From the NCBI RefSeq assembly GCF_038502225.1, contig NC_091298.1:29034795-29098794 (forward strand): DNA of 64,000 bases, read 5' to 3'. Shown here piece by piece: positions 53,030 through 63,016 of the stretch. Positions within the stretch are counted from its first letter, which is position 1. The number at the start of each line of letters is the position of its first letter. The stretch comes from Cherax quadricarinatus. Taxonomy: Eukaryota; Arthropoda; Malacostraca; Decapoda; Parastacidae. The notes under the pieces are model-generated. The model was not told the origin of the DNA. It did no database searches and saw nothing but the letters and a program-made list of their open reading frames with translations. The position numbers were made by a program, and so were the translations under genes.

Positions 53030-53345
53030 GCAGTAAACCAGAATGGGTTACCTTGTGCCTGAGGAATGGGAGGTAATCAGGTCCAATATAAGGGAAGGAT
53101 AGCTCCAGCTCCTTAGATCAAGACCCCCTTCACCGTCACACCTATCTCATTATTATTATAATCATGGGGAGCGCTAAACCCGTAGGGTTATACAGCGCAT
53201 GTGTGGGGGGGAATGGAAGGTATTCAGGCTCAATTCAGGGAACCGGAGCACAGATCCAATTCCTTAGAACAAGAGCCCCTCACCAGCGTCAAGGAACCTC
53301 CCTTGAGGGGCACCTACCTCAGAAAATGGCTCTGGCATCTCCTCG
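53030..53345. repeat. Dispersed repeat (gagcgctaaacccgtagg type)
   Basis: Two related halves: 53045-53150 (GAGGTAATCAGGTCC..., AAGACCCCCTTCACCG) and 53163-53315 (GGAGCGCTAAACCCGTAGGG, TTCAGGCTCAATTCAGGGAA, AAGAGCCCCTCACCAGCG). The second looks like a fuller copy of the first. No coding capacity; nature unknown. Confidence 0.55.
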
Positions 53346-53534
53346 CATAAAATTTTGCCTCAGTGGTTGTTAACTGAACTTGCAGGAGCTTGCTACCACT
53401 CAGCTCTCACTCTGTCTTGTACGTCTTTTTGATCTTCTTCAGGATACAGGTTATGTGTGGTTTACTTGATGGTTTGTTCTCCTCCAGACGACTGTCTTAT
53501 TATAAGTTAACACTAACAACACTACCACTGTTCT

Positions 53535-54350
53535 TGCTATCTTTGTTGGGTTTATATGGGCTACTGACAGCAGCAGCTGTGTCCAGCCACACTTGGTGCT
53601 GCTACCACGAACATTTGATGCCCAAGGCTGGGCGATGAAAGAAAAGAAACAAAAGTTCCTCTGTAAACAGAGATAGGTCCGGTGGACGCCCTTGCCAAGC
53701 CCCAGCAGAGAGGGACGCCCACACTCCCACCTGAGAACAGTAACCGGTTTCCAACCAAAGACCGTTAAAGAATTATTCGCAGAGCGGAAAAATCGGAGCT
53801 GGCTAAAGTAAGCCGATGAATAACTACCCCTCCTGTAGAGTGCCCGGCGGGCAAAATAGATGAGGACAAGCGTCCCAGAGAGAACGGGGAAAATTTATCA
53901 CTGATAATCAAGTGATAGAGACGTCCACTTCCAACGAAAGCTGGCGCAGTAGTCTTCTTCTGTTGGGTTTATCAGGGTCACTGACAGCATAAGCCGTATC
54001 GAGCCCGGTTTCTCGATGGTACGAGGAAAATTTGTTGTCCAAGGCTGGGCGATGAAAGAAAAGGAACAAAAGTTCCTTCGAGATATAAACTTGAAGTTTC
54101 CAATTAGATCCGGCGGACCTCCTTGCCAAGCCCCAGCAGAGAGGGACGCCTACACTTCCACCTGACTTCAGTAACCGGCTTCCCACCAAAGACCGTTAAA
54201 GAATTTTCCCCAGAGCGGAAAAAATGGAGCTGGCTACAGTAAGCCGATGTACAGGTGCCCCTCCTGTAGAGTGCCCGGCGGGCAAAATAGACGAGGACAA
54301 GCGTCCCAGAGAGAACGGTGGAAATTTGTCACCGATGAGGATGAGGATGA
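53535..54350. repeat. Two tandem copies of a ~400-bp repeat
   Basis: 53545-53950 and 53960-54350 share GTTGGGTTTAT, CCAAGGCTGGGCGATGAAAG, CCCCAGCAGAGAGGGACGCC, GACCGTTAAAGAATT, GTAGAGTGCCCGGCGGGCAA and GACAAGCGTCCCAGAGAGAA. A third, diverged copy lies at 57330-57560 and a partial one at 55443-55620. It is G/C-richer than its surroundings and has no convincing frame. Confidence 0.75.
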
Positions 54351-54403
54351 CAACTTGTCTTTTTTCACCCAAACCCAACCATAACAGACAATAAATGCTG
54401 AAT

Positions 54404-55225
54404 TTTTATTATTATCATCACACTGGCCGATTCCCACCAAGGCAGGGTGGCCCGAAAAAGAAAAATTTTCACCATCATTCACTCCATCACTGTCTTGCCA
54501 GAAGGGTGCTTTACACTACAGTTTTTAAACTGCAACATTAACACCCCTCCTTCAGAGTGCAGACACTGTACTTCCCATCTCCAGGACTCAAGTCCGGCCT
54601 GCTGGTCTCCCTGAACCCCTTCATAAATGTTACTTTGCTCACACTCCAACAGCACGTCAAGTATTAAAAACCATTTGTCTCCATTCACTCCTATCAAACA
54701 CGCTCACGCATGCCTGCTGGAAGTCCAAGCCCCTCGCACACAAAACCTCCTTTACCCCCTCCCTCCAACCTTTCCTAGGCCGACCCCTACCCCGCCTTCC
54801 TTCCACTACAGACTGATACACTCTTGAAGTCACTCTGTTTCGCTCCATTCTCTCTACATGTCCGAACCACCTCAACAACCCTTCCTCAGCCCTCTGGACA
54901 ACAGTTTTGGTAATCCCGCACCTCCTCCTAACTTCCAAACTACGAATTCTCTGCATTATATTCACACCACACATTGCCCTCAGACATGACATCTCCACTG
55001 CCTCCAGCCTTCTCCTCGCTGCAACATTCATCACCCATGCTTCACACCCATATAAGAGCGTTGGTAAAACTATACTCTCATACATTCCCCTCTTTGCCTC
55101 CAAGGACAAAGTTCTTTGTCTCCACAGACTCCTAAGTGCACCGCTCACCCTTTTCCCCTCATCAATTGTACGATTCACCTCATCTTTCATAGACCCATCT
55201 GCTGACACGTCCACTCCCAAATACC
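54404..55225 (-). mobile_element. RTE copy, short 3' fragment
   Basis: 3'UTR plus the last ~185 codons of the RTE ORF (frame 55253-54657: YLGVDVSADGSMKDEVN, LLYGCEAWV, LLRWFGHVERM, GRGRPRKGWREG). The 5' truncation is at YLGV; upstream sequence is unrelated. Very similar to 12203-13913, so young. Confidence 0.92.
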
Positions 55226-55284
55226 ATGTAGCATTACATAGTAGAATATACAATTCTACTGTACTAACAACTCATTTAATGACC

Positions 55285-55440
55285 ATATGAACTATGTATT
55301 ATTGCCTTACTAATCTTAAGTTAATCTTTAAATTTGCCTGAAATGCTCTGCATACAAAGGGGCATTTTGCATGTACACCCTACTATTATATTCCTCTGTA
55401 CAACCATGTAATCTGTCAAAAATAAACATCTCTGTCAAAA
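55285..55440 (+). repeat. SINE/LINE tail
   Basis: TTACTAATCTTAAGTTAATC, TTTGCCTGAAATGCTCTGCA and CATGTACACCC match 49895-50050. It ends in AAAAATAAAC. Confidence 0.65.
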
Positions 55441-55442
55441 TA

Positions 55443-55620
55443 CACAGACGAGAGAGAGACCTCCAACCCGACGCAGGCTGGCACAGTAGTCTACCACCAC
55501 TGTTATGTTCTTGTTGTTGTTGTTGTTGGGGTTTATAGGGCCACAACAGTATGCGCCATATCGAGCCCTGCTTTCCAGCACTCGGAAAAGGAACCTTGAC
55601 CAAAGTGGAAGGAAGTTGAC
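55443..55620. repeat. Partial copy of the 400-bp repeat
   Basis: CTGGCACAGTAGTC, a TTGTTG run, GGGTTTATAGGGCCAC and GCCATATCGAGCCCTG align with 53935-54015 (CTGGCGCAGTAGTC, GGGTTTATCAGGGTCACTG, GCCGTATCGAGCCCGG). Confidence 0.6.
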
Positions 55621-55637
55621 TAATAACTGCGTATTAT

Positions 55638-56009
55638 ATGTCCTTAATGCGCCCTAAAGCCAGCAAGAATGTGCAGGTACAGGCCCAATTGAGGAGAGGT
55701 AGGGTTAAAGACCGCACCCCGAATGTGCGCAAGGCAGCACGGAGGAGTCCGTGCAGTGGTAACGGTGGCACCATAGTAGGACGTGCTCCACCCTCTCAGG
55801 CTGTGAAGGACATCACGGGCAGTACGGGAAGTCCGTCATCCGAAGGAGGTGCAGATGAGCTGCCAGTAGTGACTGCCCAATCCGGAGGCGAGTCAGTGCA
55901 ACATCCACCGAGCGATTGGGATGGTGAGCCTCAGGGCGGGGACATTGAAAGAGCGGACAGAGCTCAATGCCGCAGAAGAGAGGGAGCGTGCCATATCTTC
56001 CTGCCTTAA
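55638..56009 (+). pseudogene. Unrecognised G/C-rich 123-codon frame
   Basis: Starts MSLMRPKASKNVQVQAQLRR; Arg/Ser/Gly-rich, ending RREGACHIFLP. It is markedly richer in G/C than its neighbours and uses varied codons, so it may be real coding sequence (for example the basic start of a retroelement ORF1/gag), but no domain is visible. It sits between the 400-bp repeat piece and a palindromic region. Function unknown; could equally be a chance frame. Confidence 0.25.
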
Positions 56010-56297
56010 ACGGCGGATTTCCTTCCAAACAGTCCTTGTGAAGCACTATTATGATACCTGGATATTACAACCCAGGAATCCAAATGGCCTGTTATCCTGG
56101 GTGTAAAGGGAGCAAAATAAACACTGCAGAAAAGTTTTGAATTATATTATCCTTCACCAATTTAGAACAGCAATGTGTACACTATATACAGTGATAGCTA
56201 TTAGTGCACTCCACGGTAAGCAAGGCAGAAATAGAAGCCACAAGATAGCAGACCGTGCTTCAACCAGCTCTAGAATGGGAATGACAAAGGCAGACAG

Positions 56298-56360
56298 GAG
56301 AGTGGTACCCACATTATGTGGGTACCACTCTCAGAGGTTATGTGGGCCACATAACCTCTG
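56298..56360. repeat. Two adjacent short perfect palindromes
   Basis: 56298-56332 pairs GAGAGTGGTACCCACA with its reverse complement. Directly after, 56332-56360 pairs CAGAGGTTATGTGG with its reverse complement. Both could form cruciforms or RNA hairpins of 13-16 bp. Confidence 0.8.
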
Positions 56361-56529
56361 CGATCGCCAAAACCATCTTCTTATTGGCTGGAACCTGGTC
56401 ACTAGTTGAACGACGGGGACCCATCATCAACTCTCAGTAACCTGGTTCGCTGGTTGGGGGAGATAGCATGTAAATGAGGGTGTGTACATGCGCCGAATAA
56501 AGGTTACGTACTCTTTGCATGCCACAGTG

Positions 56530-57290
56530 GACATTACTTGTTGTTGTTGTTGTTGCTACATAGATCATGTATCTGGTTTATGTGGAAGTCAATTTCAGTT
56601 TTTATGATCCATCTGGAGGGGTTTTCACCAACGCTGAGGAAAGTTTGGAGGGCTTCTGTGCTAGTGTTTGAATGTGCTTGCATGAGCATATTGACCCAAA
56701 TGAGGACATTTCTTTCAGTGACACGATGCCTTGGATATCAAGTTCTTTCCGCATATTTAGAATTTAGCTAGTACGAGGACATCCTAGGATGATCCTCATT
56801 GCTTCGTTCTGCAGTTTTTCCAGCCTTCCAAGCTTCCAGTCTGACACAAGAGCAGTTAGTAGCGCGGCATAATCAACCAATGATCTAATATAAGCAAAAT
56901 ACATAATTTTTACAGGAGGCCTGGTCACAGACCGGGCCGCGGGGGCGTTGACCCCCGGAACTCTCTCCAGGTAAACTCCAGGTAAACCATACCTGGGATG
57001 AAAACCTGCCACAACTCTAAGTGTTTTCAGCTTTTCTTTGTATTGGCGACAAAGTCTTGTTGCTATAAGTCCAGGTAATGAGAACTCAAAGCCTGGATAC
57101 CTGTATCTAGCTACATATTCCAGTCGAGACCCATCATGAAATTGGATCCTGCGGACTGTGCCTCTTTGGCGAGGAGGACGCCTGTTATGTACCTTTGTTT
57201 TCTCAGCAAATATAATAAGACAAATAGTCCTAGATGATGCACTGACTTTCTTGGGGTATCCTGGGTGGTTAACCTTCCAGGGTTAAAAGT
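56530..57290 (-). mobile_element. LINE RT C-terminal fragment with in-frame insertion
   Basis: The minus strand reads HNRRPPRQRGTVRRIQFHDG, ARYRYPGFEFSLPGL, QYKEKLKTLRVVAGFHPRYG, then an ~80-bp insert (56910-56990), then KIMYFAYIRSLVDYAALLTA, LEKLQNEAMRIILGCPRTS and on to RNVLIWVNMLMQ. This is the thumb and C-terminal region of a Jockey/R1-type LINE. The insert keeps the frame open and is the CR1-like 3' module. Confidence 0.75.
56910..56990 (+). repeat. CR1-like 3'-end module inside a LINE
   Basis: AGGCCTGGTCACAGACCGGG, CCGCGGGGGCGTTGACCCCC and two CTCCAGGTAAA repeats at the end. Same terminus as 59510-59580. Confidence 0.72.
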
Positions 57291-57329
57291 CCGAACAAAA
57301 CTTATTTTGTCTTATCTTAAGTTCTTAAT

Positions 57330-57575
57330 TAGACCAAGTGGACACCCCTTCGTCAAGCCCCAACAGAGCTGGACGCCCACACTCTCACCTGAGTACAGCA
57401 ACTGGGTCCCTGAATATAGCAACCGGCTTCCCCTTGAAACCGTTAGAGAAATATCCCCAGAGCAGAAAAAAAATGAAGCTGGCTAAAATTATTCCGATGA
57501 TAGTTGCCCCTCCTGTCATGTGCCCGGCGGGAAAGTAGGATAAGTGTCCCAGGGTACAGGGGGGGGGGGGAACTG
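57330..57575. repeat. Diverged third copy of the 400-bp repeat
   Basis: AAGCCCCAACAGAGCTGGAC, AACCGTTAGAGAAATATCCC, CATGTGCCCGGCGGG and AAGTGTCCCAGGG follow 53700-53890 in order. It ends in a run of G (57560-57569). Confidence 0.65.
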
Positions 57576-58711
57576 TCACTACTTGAGGAGGTCAATGTTG
57601 TTTTTTTATAACAACATAAGTATATATTACCTAGACTAGCCCAAAACCGTCAAACAAAAAGACATTTCCGCTGGGGTCTTTGTAACATCTATTTACTAAA
57701 CAACTGTTAGAGTAAGATACTGTAGGTAATTTAAAACAAGATTCCAGATTCGATACACAGGTATAAATTGTTACATAGTTCCATTTCTTAATTAACCTAG
57801 GATAATCCAGTAAAGGAAACCACTGATTTATTTCCTTAAGGTCCTTGTACTTCCGCTGTTCGAGGTAGAACTAGTGTTTAAATATGTTAAATAGTGAAAA
57901 AAGTTCTTTCAAACAGTTGTTGATCTTCCTGTGGCTGCGTGACCCGAGGAAGGTATCCCTGTATTACCTCAGTCTCCTGTACCTTGATGCTCACTGCTGA
58001 AATAATACAATGTAACATAAGTTTGTAATGCAGTCTGATATTAACACTGAAGATCTGAAGCGAATCAGAATAGACATTCACAAGTTATCATTCAAAACTA
58101 ATATTAAAATTTCTTCAATAATATTGAAAAAGTAGGATAAATACAACTTAAATATAATTCAAACCTACTCCTAAAAAACTCCAGCTATGAAGCCAAACTG
58201 AAGAAATATTTTCCTGTTATCTGAGAGACTATTATTCTAAAATATCTAAAATTCACCAGCACATTAAACACGAAGCAACTCACAAGTTGAATTATCAAGT
58301 TATTAGCGTTGAAGAGTTGAAGTTCGTTAGATGTCACCAAAATTACCGTATAATAAGTAGTGTTTCAAATATCCCAATTTCTTCCACAAGAAGAGCAAAT
58401 TATGACCTACACTGCCAGCAGAATCAATTTAATGTTTTCTCTAAGTAAGACTGACAAGCACTGAAGTAAGTTTATCAAAACTTTGAGTATATAACATAAG
58501 CTTTTTGCAATGGTCTTGAGGGCATACAGACGTTAAAGGTACATAAAAGTACATTAAGTATATTTAACCTGGGATAACCCAGTATTTATCCTGGGATAAC
58601 CCAGTAAATCAACCTCTGTGGCTTACGTCTAATCATAAGAGACATTTTCCAGTTATTTCACAGAAGTCAGTATAACTAACACAACCAAGCTTAGAGGAAA
58701 ACACTTTAAAA
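57576..58711. other. A/T-rich repeat-like DNA without genes
   Basis: ACCTAGGATAATCCAGTAAA and TTTATTTCCTTAAGGTCC at 57797-57845 resemble 43580-43640 and 21918-21960. Short motifs of the type GAAGATCTGAAGCGAATCAG (58049) recur in degraded form at 58310, 60551, 60803 and 61065. No coding signal was recognised. Confidence 0.45.
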
Positions 58712-59585
58712 CAATATGAAGTTCAATGAAGAGGAATTTCAACTACTCAGATACGGAAAACTTGAGGAAATTAAAACTGTATCAGGGTATACAACAAATT
58801 CTAACCATACAATAGAGTGGAAAGAAATGTGAAGGACCTGGGAGTTATAATGTCAGAGGATCTCGCCTTCAACGAATACAACAATGCAACTACCGTATCT
58901 TCTAGGAAAATGATAGGATGGATAATGAATACCTTCAAAACTAGGGACGCCAATCCCATCCCATGATGATTCTCTTCAAATCGCTTGTTCTCTCTAGGCT
59001 GGAATACTGCTGTACGCTAACTGCCCCCTTCAAGGCAGGGCAAACTGCTGACCTGGAGAGAGTACAAAGAACTTTCACGGCACACATAAGTACAATAAGG
59101 CACCTAAATTACTGGGAATGGTTGAAGTCCCTTGATTTGTATTCCCTGGAATGCAGGGGAGAGAGATACATAATATACACTTGGAAAATCCTAGAGGGAT
59201 TAGTACCAAACTTCCACATAAAAATCAGTCCCTATGAAAGCAAAAGACTGGGCAGGAGATGCAACATCCCCCCAATGAAAAGCAGGGGCGCCACGAGTAC
59301 ACTGAGAGACAACACAGTAAGTGTCAGGGGCCCAAGACTGTTCAACTGCCTCCCAGCATACATAAGGGGGATTACCAATAGACCCCTGGCTGTCTTCAAG
59401 AAGGCACTGGATAGGCACCTAAAGTCAGTACTTGGCCAGTCGGGCTGTGATTCGTATGTCAGTTTGCGTGCGGCCAGCAGTAACAGCCTGGTTGATCAGA
59501 CCCTGATCCACCACGAGGCCTGGTCTCAGACCGGGCCGCGGGGCGTTGACCCCAGAAACCCTCTCCAGGTATGCTCCAGGTGTGA
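58712..59585 (+). mobile_element. CR1-like LINE C-terminus and 3' end (family B)
   Basis: Begins in the RT thumb (KDLGVIMSEDLAFNEY-like, with stops near 58960). The frame from 58963 reads LFKSLVLSRLEYCC, AGQTADLERVQRTFTAHIS, LNYWEWLKSLDLYSLECRGE, GLVPNFHIKISPYESKRLG, LRDNTVSVRGPRLFNCLPAY and AASSNSLVDQTLIHHEAW. The 3' end has two CTCCAGGT repeats (59562-59581). The 37-bp minisatellite starts at once after it, extending the reading frame artificially. Confidence 0.85.
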
Positions 59586-60075
59586 CTATATTTCACGGAC
59601 ACACAGTACACTGTGCATGTATCCATGTCTCACGGACACACAGTACACTGTGCATGTATCCATGTTTCACGGACACACAGTACACTGTGCATGTATCCAT
59701 GTCTCACGGACACACAGTACACTGTACATGTATCCATGTTTCACGGACACAGTACACTGTGCATGTATCCATGTCTCACGGACACACAGTACACTGTGCA
59801 TGTATCCATGTTTCACGGACACACAGTACACTGTGCATGTATCCATGTCTCACGGACACACAGTACACTGTGCATGTATCCATGTCTCACGGACACACAG
59901 TACACTGTGCATGTATCCATGTCTCACGGACACACAGTACACTGTGCATGTATCCATGTTTCACGGACACACAGTACACTGTGCATGTATCCATGTCTCA
60001 CGGACACACAGTACACTGTGCATGTATCCATGTTTCACGGACACACAGTACACTGTGCATGTATCCATGTCTCAC
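59586..60075. repeat. 37-bp minisatellite, about 13 units
   Basis: Unit CACGGACACACAGTACACTG followed by TGCATGTATCCATGTYT, nearly identical throughout; one unit near 59745 lacks two bases. Because 37 is not a multiple of three and the unit has no stop on plus in any frame, all three plus frames stay open (artefactual 170-370 codon frames). Confidence 0.97.
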
Positions 60076-60079
60076 TGAC

Positions 60080-61880
60080 TAACACTCTGGAACACACCAA
60101 ATATTATACAAACTCTTTTAAATAGCTAAAATATATAAATACAATGACAAAACAGACACGGAAACATTTATTAGAAATATAGCGTATATATTTATTATTA
60201 TTTTTTGATAGAAGACATTTATAAATTCATCAAACATCAAAATGCCATTAAAAGGTAAGTTTTCCATTATTTTAGTTTTCTTTCATATTTATGTTATGTT
60301 AAATTCTTTATTATCCTATAAAATACTTTTCATGTTCGTTTTAAAGACACTGGCAAGAGTTTACCTTCCATATCAGCTTCTGATGGTAAGTATACGATCA
60401 GAACTTTACTGCGTAAGATTCGTCATTACTGAAGCTGATCAAAAAAGGCATTCACAAGTTTTTGCGTGACAGTCAATAAACCATTATCAATAATACTGGG
60501 AAATTAGCACCTACACAGGCTGATACTAAACCTTTATTAACTAAAATTCACCAACGCTGACGATCTGAAGCTTATTAAAGAGGCCTCATCATTGCATGGG
60601 AGCCAATATCTGAAAAAAAAAATCAATCGGAATTGGAAATTTAGACCCACACAGGCCGATAATCTGGCAAATTTACACATTCATAGCTTAAAACTCTAAT
60701 GACTCATTAAATCAGATGCTTCTTCGTATAGAATTTGAAGCCAGATTGACCTCTAATCGCTCTAATAACAATCCAAACCTTCTTCTAAATAGGATGCACA
60801 AGCGTTGAAAGTTTGAAGTCGATCAGTTAGTTTAATATATTTATTATGCACCCCATACCCATTCTGTGGGCGGTAGTCAAAAGATTACAGAGGTACATAA
60901 TGGGTCCAGGGACTGGACCCCAAAGTTATGATAGCTGAACTAGTTACAAAGGTAATGAACTCCAGGTAGATCTGGTCACAATCATGGCAAGTTACAAAGG
61001 TAATGAATCAGCCTCTCTCCTATACATGGTTACAGTCATGAACAAATTACAAAGTAATGAGCCACTGATACGTCGATCAGAAGAGGCATTCTCAAGTCAT
61101 CACAGAAGCCAGAGAAGAAGACAACTACAAACTATCTTCAATAATACTTATTCTCTCTCGAGGGATACTTAATAAAGCAATTGTTGGTATAACCTTGTCA
61201 AGTGCATATATTATGGTAACTGTATAGTGTATACATCATGGTAACTGTATAGTGTATAGTATATCATGGTAACTGTACTGTGTATACATCATGGAAACTC
61301 TTGGAATTTAAACTCTCTTTTTTCACTATATTTCAGTGCACTTAAGTATAATCACTCTAATTAATATGTATTAATTATATTCTGTCCTAAATGTACCTTA
61401 ATGGATCCGGTCTGACCTCGACTATATCCTACAACAGCTCTGGACTCAACATATCCCCCATATCGCTCTTGGATTTGTAATTAATTGATACGAGAAGTGT
61501 AGCAGCTATTCTGATGTATTAATAACATCAAGGTTGCTCAAGAGAGCTTGAACTATAATTGAAGGATCTATTAATTCAATTTCACTGGAATTTCCTGGTG
61601 CTCAGTAGATCTTGGGTCATCTGATGTCCCATAACATAATATACAACATATGCACTAATACTATAATTATTACAAATTATATATTCATAGGTTAAAATAG
61701 AACAGAGATGTTGTTTGTCAATAAACTCACATCTTCATGGGCGACGTTCTGCCTAGAAGGTTAATATAGAGGAGTACTGTCCTGGGAGAAGGAGGAAATT
61801 GAAGTCACTGTAGAGTCTCCAATATGGAGTCTTAAGCCCATATGATGGTTGATCTGCATGGATATGCATGTATTCTGGCA
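60080..61880. other. A/T-rich DNA with degenerate short repeats
   Basis: No gene was recognised. Blocks like GCTGATCAAAAAAGGCATTC (60433) and CGATCAGAAGAGGCATTCTC (61074) recur. A short direct repeat CATGGTAACTGTATAGTGTA occurs three times near 61210-61280. An LTR or leader of the neighbouring BEL/Pao relic is possible but was not shown. Confidence 0.4.
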
Positions 61881-61885
61881 TCGAT

Positions 61886-62330
61886 TCAATTACAGATAAC
61901 ACAAAATCGAATACATTTCTTTACACATTGTCGACCTTGCGATATCCAAAATGTTTGTCCGATACGACACAAAGTGACTTGAACATCCATGTAATACAGC
62001 TTTATGGGATGAAAACTGGGTGATTGGTAGTAATTAAGAGAAATATTTTGTAATCTATCTCTGCTTCTTATAACACCATTATCAAAATATGATCCAAGCT
62101 TTGTAATTAAAAGTGGCTCTTTGACTCGGAGTTTATCCCCTGTTAAGTCTTCCATTCTTCTTCATATACGTCTTCCTTGACTCTTGAAACAAAGTATTTC
62201 AGTAGATGAAGGAAAACATTAGGTACATCTCATTTAGAATCTTAAGCACCAATACTGTCCCAGCCATAAGCTTTTGTAAGTTGGAAAACTTGTTTGTCAG
62301 CAGCTAATTTGTGCATTATGTTACACGAGG
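61886..62330 (-). pseudogene. BEL/Pao-type integrase N-terminal relic
   Basis: The minus frame 62155-61886 reads SRDRLQNISLNYYQSPSFHP, then VQVTLCRIGQTFWISQGRQC and VKKCIRFCVIC. The R-xx-FWI-xx-GR-xxx-K-x-I-xx-C-x-x-C layout is the second half of the BEL/Pao integrase zinc finger, and the SPSFHPI-L stretch usually precedes its first His. Upstream (62330-62260) gives ADKQVFQLTKAYGWDSIGA, not assigned. Catalytic DDE and RT are absent. Confidence 0.65.
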
Positions 62331-62721
62331 TCACAACTGCCGGTTCAAGGTCAATATTTACTTTCTGCTCTGGCCGATCATTCTCTTGAATTAATTAACT
62401 TAGTCCCTCAAACAATAATTTTTTGTTTATAAACTTATTTAAAGTATGTGACAACAACCAATAGTATGCAAACTGTTAGTTAAGAAGTTGTCTTGGATCT
62501 GGTCATTCTCGGCTACTCTGTTTTTGACTCACGAAATTGTAATAACACGATTGCAAATTGACCACTGGCCTGGAGCTGTAGGACTCACTCACCATGTGTT
62601 CAAACCCCACCCGTTCCACGGGTTGTTTCTATTTTTGACATAGACGATCTTACTGTTTTTTTTTTTTATTTCTGATCCGCTAGAGTGCAGCTTCATTATC
62701 AGGCCATATTACAGTAGTATA
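62331..62721. other. Intergenic DNA, nothing recognised
   Basis: A short T-run lies near 62655. At 62555-62640 a GACTCACTCACCATGTGTTC / CAAACCCCACCCGTTCCACG stretch resembles a degraded tRNA-SINE head, weakly. Confidence 0.35.
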
Positions 62722-62830
62722 TCTGGAGAGGGTTTCGGGGGTCAACGCCCCCGCGGCCCGGTCTGAGGCCAGGCCTCGTGGTGGATCAGGGTCTGATCAA
62801 CCAGGCTGTTACTGCTGGCCCCACGCAAGG
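62722..62830 (-). repeat. CR1-like 3'-end module
   Basis: On minus: GGGGCCAGCAGTAACAGCCT, GGTTGATCAGACCCTGATCC, GGGCCGCGGGGGCGTTGACC and a CTCTCCAG end. The same terminus as 59470-59580, with the reading SSNSLVDQTLIHHEAW intact. Confidence 0.75.
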
Positions 62831-62985
62831 CACAGGTTAGAGTGCGTAGGAGAGAGAGAGAGACTATTTCCCAGTAAAAGTAAGCCTTAGACAAGAAAGC
62901 ATGCGTGATGTCACTGTGGTTGTTCAATATATTTATAGGTGGAGTTGTAAGAGAAGTGAATGCTCGGGTGTTGGCAAGAGGTGTG

Positions 62986-63016
<31 letters not shown>

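Noticed and set aside
59546..60125. Long histidine/cysteine-rich periodic proteins
   Set aside because: They are translations of the 37-bp minisatellite, open in all three frames because of its length, not genes.
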